From NCBI RefSeq assembly GCF_030268885.1, contig NZ_BSSA01000004.1, forward strand, positions 276,706-340,705: a stretch of 64,000 bases of DNA. The letters run 5' to 3'. The DNA is from Kitasatospora phosalacinea (GTDB lineage: Bacteria > Actinomycetota > Actinomycetes > Streptomycetales > Streptomycetaceae). The position numbers were made by a program, and so were the translations under genes. Each line of letters starts with the position of its first letter. Position 1 is the first letter of the stretch. The notes beneath the pieces are model-generated. The model was not told the origin of the DNA. It was given only the letters and a program-made list of their open reading frames with translations, and did no database searches. Positions 60,064 to 64,000 of this stretch are shown piece by piece.

Positions 60064-63000
60064 CCGCTCTCCCCCGCCCGAAGCTCACGCGCCAGATCCA
60101 CCCGTGCCAACATCCGCGACAGCACCAGCACCACCGCACCGGCCCCCAGGCCGGTCGCCAGCACCACCACCGCCGTCCACCCCCAACCCACCGTCAACCG
60201 CAGGGCCGGGAACACCGCCAGGCCACCGCCGTCGACCATGATCAACGGGAGCACCACCGCCGCCAGCGCGACCCCGAGGACCCCGCCCAGCAACACCGCG
60301 AACCCGACCACCACCAACTGCTCCAACCGCAGCACCCCGGACAGCTGCCGACGCCGCACCCCCAACGCCCGCAGCACCGCGAACTCCCGCCGCCTGGCCC
60401 GCGCCGACCCCACCGCGTGCACCGTGAACCCGGCCACCGCGAACACCGGCGACAACGCCAACGACAGCAGCAGCGCACTGCGCCGCCCGTGCCGGAACGG
60501 GTCCTCGGCCAACGCCGCCGCCCGCGCCCGCACGCTGTCCACCACGCCCAGCCGGGGATCGGCCGCGACCGCCCGCTCCGCCTGCGCCGCACCCTCCTTC
60601 GAGGACGCCGCCAGCAGCCACGCCTCGTCCGCCACCGGATCCAGCCCCAGCCCCGCCCGGGCCGCCGACAGCGCCCGCACGTCCACCAGCGCCTGCGGCA
60701 CGTCCCGGCCCCGGCCGCCCGGAAGGTCCGCCACCACCCCGACGACCTGCAGCTTGAACTGCTCCTCCTCCCCGAACACCAACCGCGCCTGGTCACCCAC
60801 CGCGTAGTGGGTCTCCCGCAGGAACGCCGCGTTCACCAGGGCCGGTACGGGCATCACCTTCGCCGCCCCGCCCGTCGGCGGCATCCCGAACGACACCGTG
60901 TCCGTCCCCGCGCTCAGCGCGAACGCCTCCGCCCCGGGCCCCTGGTCCACCCCGATCTCCGGGAGCGCCCCGCGCACCACCGCCGACAGCACCCCGCCGT
61001 CCGGCTCCGACTCCTCGCACACCCCCGCACGGCTCACCGCGGCCGCCTGGTCGGCGTCCGAACGCCCCGGACACCCCAGCCCCGTCCGCACCGGCCCCCC
61101 GGGAGTGACGTCCGACCAGTGCGTGCCCGGCGGCAGCGACGCCCCCGCGACGCCCGACACCGTCAGCGTCAGCGTCGCCCGCGGGAACTGCCGCACCGGC
61201 GTGCTCCGCAACGACAACCGGGTCACCTGCAGCGGGTGGTGCAGCGCCCCCGTCCCCAGCGGCAGCGACACCGTCCGGGACACCCCGTCCGGCGTCAACC
61301 GCCCCTGCACCGTCGTCACCAACCCGCTCGCGTCCTCCACCTGCGCCGACAACCACACCGGACCGGTCCGCTCCGGCGGCGCCGCCGAAGCCACCGACAC
61401 CTGCACGTCCACCGACGACGGCCGCCCCGCGAGCACCATCCCGTGCACCGGGACGTCCGCCCCCAACCGCCCCAACTGCTCGGCCAGCGAACCCCCGTCG
61501 AGGTCCGAACGCAGCGCCGGAACCGCGTGCGTCCACGCCCCCGACGCCATCCGCTCCGGCGTCGCCGACGACCGCACCGCCGCCGTGTCCACCCCCAGCA
61601 CCGTGGTCGACGCGTCGCGCACCGTCCCGGGCACCGACACCAGCGGCGTCACCGCCGCCACCCCCGGCAGCCCCGCCAGCGCCCCGTACCGCTCCCCCCG
61701 CGGCAGCTCACCGCCCGTCACCCGCAGGTCCGCCCCCAACGCGAACGCCGCCCGGTCCCGGTCGCTCGGCGGCTCACCGGCCACCACCGTAGTGGTCAAC
61801 GCCCCCACCGCCAGCGCCAACGCCATCAACAGCACCGGCGCCCCCTGACCCGAACGCCCCCGGCTCACCTGCCACCCGCTCAACGGAGCCACCAGACCCC
61901 GCCCGCGCCGCGCCAGCGCCTCCAACCCCCGCCCCAGCGGCGGCAGCAACCGCAACAGCAGCAGCGCCGCCGCCACCGTCATCACCACCGGCGCCAGCAC
62001 CAGCACCGGATCGAACCCGACCGCACTCGACGCCGGACTCAACAACCCTTCGTACTGCCGCAGTTGCAGGTACGCCAGCACCGCCACCGCGGCCAGCACC
62101 AGGTCCGCCCCGGCCCGCTGCGCCACCACCCGGCGGGCACTGCGCGATGGCGTCTCCCGTTCGCCACCGTCAGCCGCCCACACCACCGGCAGCAGCGCCG
62201 CGCACCCGTGCAGCAGCAACGCCGTCCCCGCCACCACCCACGCCGCCGGACCGACCGCCTCCGCGGCCGCCCCCTCCACCGGCAGCCCCGAGCGCTCCAG
62301 CACCCGCAGCAGCGGCCCCGCCGCCCACACGCCCACCAGCGCGGCCGGCACCATGCACGCCGCCCACTCCACCGCGGCGACCCCGAACAACCGGGCCCGC
62401 CCCGCACCGCGCGCCAACTGCAGCACCAGCTCCGCCCGTCGGAAGTCCGTCAGTTGACGCACCGTCAGCACCATCGTGACCGCCGACAGCACCCCCAACA
62501 TCGTCACCGGCACCAGCATCCCCGACCGCGCCACCATCATCGGCGACCGCAGCGCGTCCAACGCCGCCGGAACGTCACTGACCGCCCGCAGCGCCCGCAC
62601 CGGCGGCTCCGCCCCGCGGAACACCGTCCGGGCGGCATCACCCTTGGTCAGCCGCTCCACCTGCTCCCGCAGCGCCCCCAACCCCTCGACCCGCAACTGC
62701 CCCGGCGACGGCAGCGCCGTCCACTGCACGTCCACCTCCTCGCGCAGCGACGGATCCGTCCGCAGCAGCTCCCGCGACACCAGCGCCAACCCCGACGAGG
62801 CGTCCAACCCCGACGACACCTGCCACGCCCGCCACAGCGGAGCCGCCCCCGGCGCCTCCCGGTACACCCCGCTCACCCGCAGCGGCAGCACCTTCGTCAC
62901 CTTCACCACCGAAACCGTCCCGCCGACCGACACCCCCAGCCGCCGCGCCGCCGTCTCCGACAGCACCACCTGGTCCGGCCCCGACGGCCAACTCCCCTGC

Positions 63001-63425
63001 ACCAACTGCGCCAACCGCTGCGGATCGGCCACCGAGATCGGCACCACCGGCAACCCCGCCCCCGCCGGCCTCCCCGTCGACACCGCCCCACCCGGCAACG
63101 GCACCGTCAACGGACTCGAAGCCCGCAACACCTCCTCCACCTGGGCCGACGTCCCCGGCAACGCCCGCCGCAACGCCCCCCGCACCTGGGCGTCCGCCTT
63201 CTCGTCCGCCCCGTCCGCGTACCGCCCCACCAGGGAGACCGACACCCGCGGATCCTCCGCCAACCGGCTGCGCATCCCCTCCGTCACCGAGCTCGCCGTC
63301 AACGCCGTCAACGCCGTCAGCACCGCCACGGCCAACCACACCGTCACCGCCGCCGCCCCCAGCACCACCCCGTGCTGCCCGGCCCGCCGCACTCCGGCGG
63401 GCGAACCCCGCCCGTCCACTCCCAT
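60060..63425 (-). CDS. Large FtsX-like ABC transporter permease (first of pair)
   Basis: 1121 residues, unusually big. N-terminal helix at about 20-45 (GAAAVTVWLAVAVLTALTALTA), a ~230-residue extracytoplasmic domain, helices at about 300-540, another large extracytoplasmic domain and C-terminal helices in the FtsX layout (ALLLSLALSPVFAVAGFTV; EFAVLRALGVRRRQLSGVLRLEQLVVVGFAVLLGGVLG, in which ALGVRRRQL is the coupling helix). ATG at 63425 with GGGGGA upstream. Probably a heterodimer with the next gene product and a separately encoded ATPase. Confidence 0.87.
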   Translation of the reverse strand: MGVDGRGSPAGVRRAGQHGVVLGAAAVTVWLAVAVLTALTALTASSVTEGMRSRLAEDPRVSVSLVGRYADGADEKADAQVRGALRRALPGTSAQVEEVLRASSPLTVPLPGGAVSTGRPAGAGLPVVPISVADPQRLAQLVQGSWPSGPDQVVLSETAARRLGVSVGGTVSVVKVTKVLPLRVSGVYREAPGAAPLWRAWQVSSGLDASSGLALVSRELLRTDPSLREEVDVQWTALPSPGQLRVEGLGALREQVERLTKGDAARTVFRGAEPPVRALRAVSDVPAALDALRSPMMVARSGMLVPVTMLGVLSAVTMVLTVRQLTDFRRAELVLQLARGAGRARLFGVAAVEWAACMVPAALVGVWAAGPLLRVLERSGLPVEGAAAEAVGPAAWVVAGTALLLHGCAALLPVVWAADGGERETPSRSARRVVAQRAGADLVLAAVAVLAYLQLRQYEGLLSPASSAVGFDPVLVLAPVVMTVAAALLLLRLLPPLGRGLEALARRGRGLVAPLSGWQVSRGRSGQGAPVLLMALALAVGALTTTVVAGEPPSDRDRAAFALGADLRVTGGELPRGERYGALAGLPGVAAVTPLVSVPGTVRDASTTVLGVDTAAVRSSATPERMASGAWTHAVPALRSDLDGGSLAEQLGRLGADVPVHGMVLAGRPSSVDVQVSVASAAPPERTGPVWLSAQVEDASGLVTTVQGRLTPDGVSRTVSLPLGTGALHHPLQVTRLSLRSTPVRQFPRATLTLTVSGVAGASLPPGTHWSDVTPGGPVRTGLGCPGRSDADQAAAVSRAGVCEESEPDGGVLSAVVRGALPEIGVDQGPGAEAFALSAGTDTVSFGMPPTGGAAKVMPVPALVNAAFLRETHYAVGDQARLVFGEEEQFKLQVVGVVADLPGGRGRDVPQALVDVRALSAARAGLGLDPVADEAWLLAASSKEGAAQAERAVAADPRLGVVDSVRARAAALAEDPFRHGRRSALLLSLALSPVFAVAGFTVHAVGSARARRREFAVLRALGVRRRQLSGVLRLEQLVVVGFAVLLGGVLGVALAAVVLPLIMVDGGGLAVFPALRLTVGWGWTAVVVLATGLGAGAVVLVLSRMLARVDLARELRAGESG

Positions 63426-63455
63426 GTCCCCCGAAGCCCTTCCGTCGCCATCCGA

Positions 63456-63495
63456 TGGTCTGGACCAATCCTGATGACGGGCAGTCTGCCGTCAA
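63456..63495 (-). promoter_or_regulatory. Promoter of the FtsX-like operon with overlapping dre-like site
   Basis: On the minus strand TTGACG (63495-63490), a 16-bp spacer and CAGGAT (63473-63468) form a good promoter. TGGTCCAGACCA (63467-63456) overlaps the predicted transcription start and resembles the DasR core TGGTCTAGACCA with one mismatch. Start codon at 63425. Confidence 0.55.
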
Positions 63496-63583
63496 CCCCT
63501 CACCCAAACAACCGCCCGACGATCACGGACCGGACTCGTTCGCCCACCCCTCTCCGGAACTTCCGCTTCCGGTCCGGAAACGC

Positions 63584-63620
63584 GAGAAAGCCCCCTGACA
63601 TCCCGTCAGGGGGCTTTCTC
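63584..63620 (-). terminator. rRNA operon terminator
   Basis: Perfect 16-bp arms (GAGAAAGCCCCCTGAC and complement) with a 5-nt loop, 10 bp past the 5S rRNA 3' end; on the minus strand the stem ends with TTTCTC. Confidence 0.88.
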
Positions 63621-63629
63621 TGAAAGATT

Positions 63630-63748
63630 GTTCGGCGGCGTCCTACTCTCCCACAGGGTCCCCCCTGCAGTACCATCGGCGCTGTGAGGCTTAGCTTCCG
63701 GGTTCGGAATGTAGCCGGGCGTTTCCCTCACGCTATGACCACCGAAAC
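63630..63748 (-). rRNA. rrf: 5S ribosomal RNA
   Basis: On the minus strand it begins GTTTCGGTGGTCATAGCGTG, contains CCCGGCTACATTCCGAACCC, and ends GACGCCGCCGAAC, all conserved 5S segments; length about 119 nt. Exact ends may differ by a few bases. Confidence 0.95.
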
Positions 63749-63831
63749 ACTATGAAACTATCCGCCACCCCGCCCGTGACCTGGGCAAGGGGGTCGTTGT
63801 TTCAGAACAACACAGTGGACGCGAGCAACTG

Positions 63832-64000
<169 letters not shown>

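Overview
The window is a high-GC actinobacterial chromosome segment, almost certainly Streptomycetaceae (Streptomyces or Kitasatospora). GC-rich third positions, GTG/TTG starts, a likely leaderless gene, a ROK-type chitosan-oligosaccharide operon, a GlnX-GlnH-PknG signalling cassette and a copA-to-citrate-synthase neighbourhood all fit. Gene content and order recall the S. coelicolor csn / ssbB / copA / citA region. Nothing looks like a prophage, transposon, CRISPR array or large biosynthetic cluster; this is core chromosome with some accessory surface and regulatory genes.

Layout. 1-2.5 kb: 3' end of an MscS channel, then a LysR regulator divergent from an SDR oxidoreductase with a perfect operator-like palindrome between them. 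2.6-9.6 kb: a six-gene operon matching csnR-csnEFGHK (ROK repressor, ABC importer, GH4 glycosidase, BadF-type sugar kinase). 9.6-17.7 kb: an LPxTG-anchored lectin-like wall protein, a MerR-PP2C fusion, a fold-type-I PLP decarboxylase, a PH-like protein with PGQYP repeats and a nucleoside phosphorylase-like protein. 18.0-28.4 kb: a seven-gene collinear signalling operon (GlnX-like membrane protein, GlnH-like binding protein, coiled-coil protein, PknG-like kinase, PP2C phosphatase, VWA protein, FHA protein). 28.6-34.1 kb: an ABC exporter, truncated haemoglobin, a protein of unknown function, a hotdog thioesterase and EttA. 34.3-37.4 kb: a thioester-domain wall protein with an LAxTG-like signal, an SSB paralogue (probably SsbB) and tRNA-Arg(UCU). 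37.4-43 kb: TetR/GNAT, enoyl-CoA hydratase, acyl-CoA dehydrogenase/TetR and a secreted GH5 enzyme. 43-52.8 kb: M3 peptidase, a short family-A DNA polymerase, an SpoIIE-type phosphatase divergent from a PrsW-like protease, a CsoR-box-controlled copZ-copA pair and an SDR. 53.2-63.4 kb: citrate synthase, RecD2 helicase and two very large FtsX-like permeases. 63.6-64 kb: 5S and the 3' part of 23S rRNA on the minus strand, so a ribosomal operon enters from the right.

How the genes work together. The csn operon would import and cleave glucosamine oligosaccharides and phosphorylate the products, under a ROK repressor whose dyad overlaps its own promoter and possibly under DasR. The 18-28 kb operon is the most interesting unit: an extracytoplasmic amino-acid-binding protein and its membrane partner are encoded with a PknG-like kinase, a phosphatase, a VWA scaffold and a phosphothreonine reader, three of these sharing cysteine zinc ribbons. 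It looks like a complete signal-input-to-readout device, and it combines the GlnX-GlnH-PknG pathway with a kinase/PP2C/VWA set resembling the TerY-P triad. Most transcription units end in strong GC-rich hairpins, many serving both members of a convergent pair.
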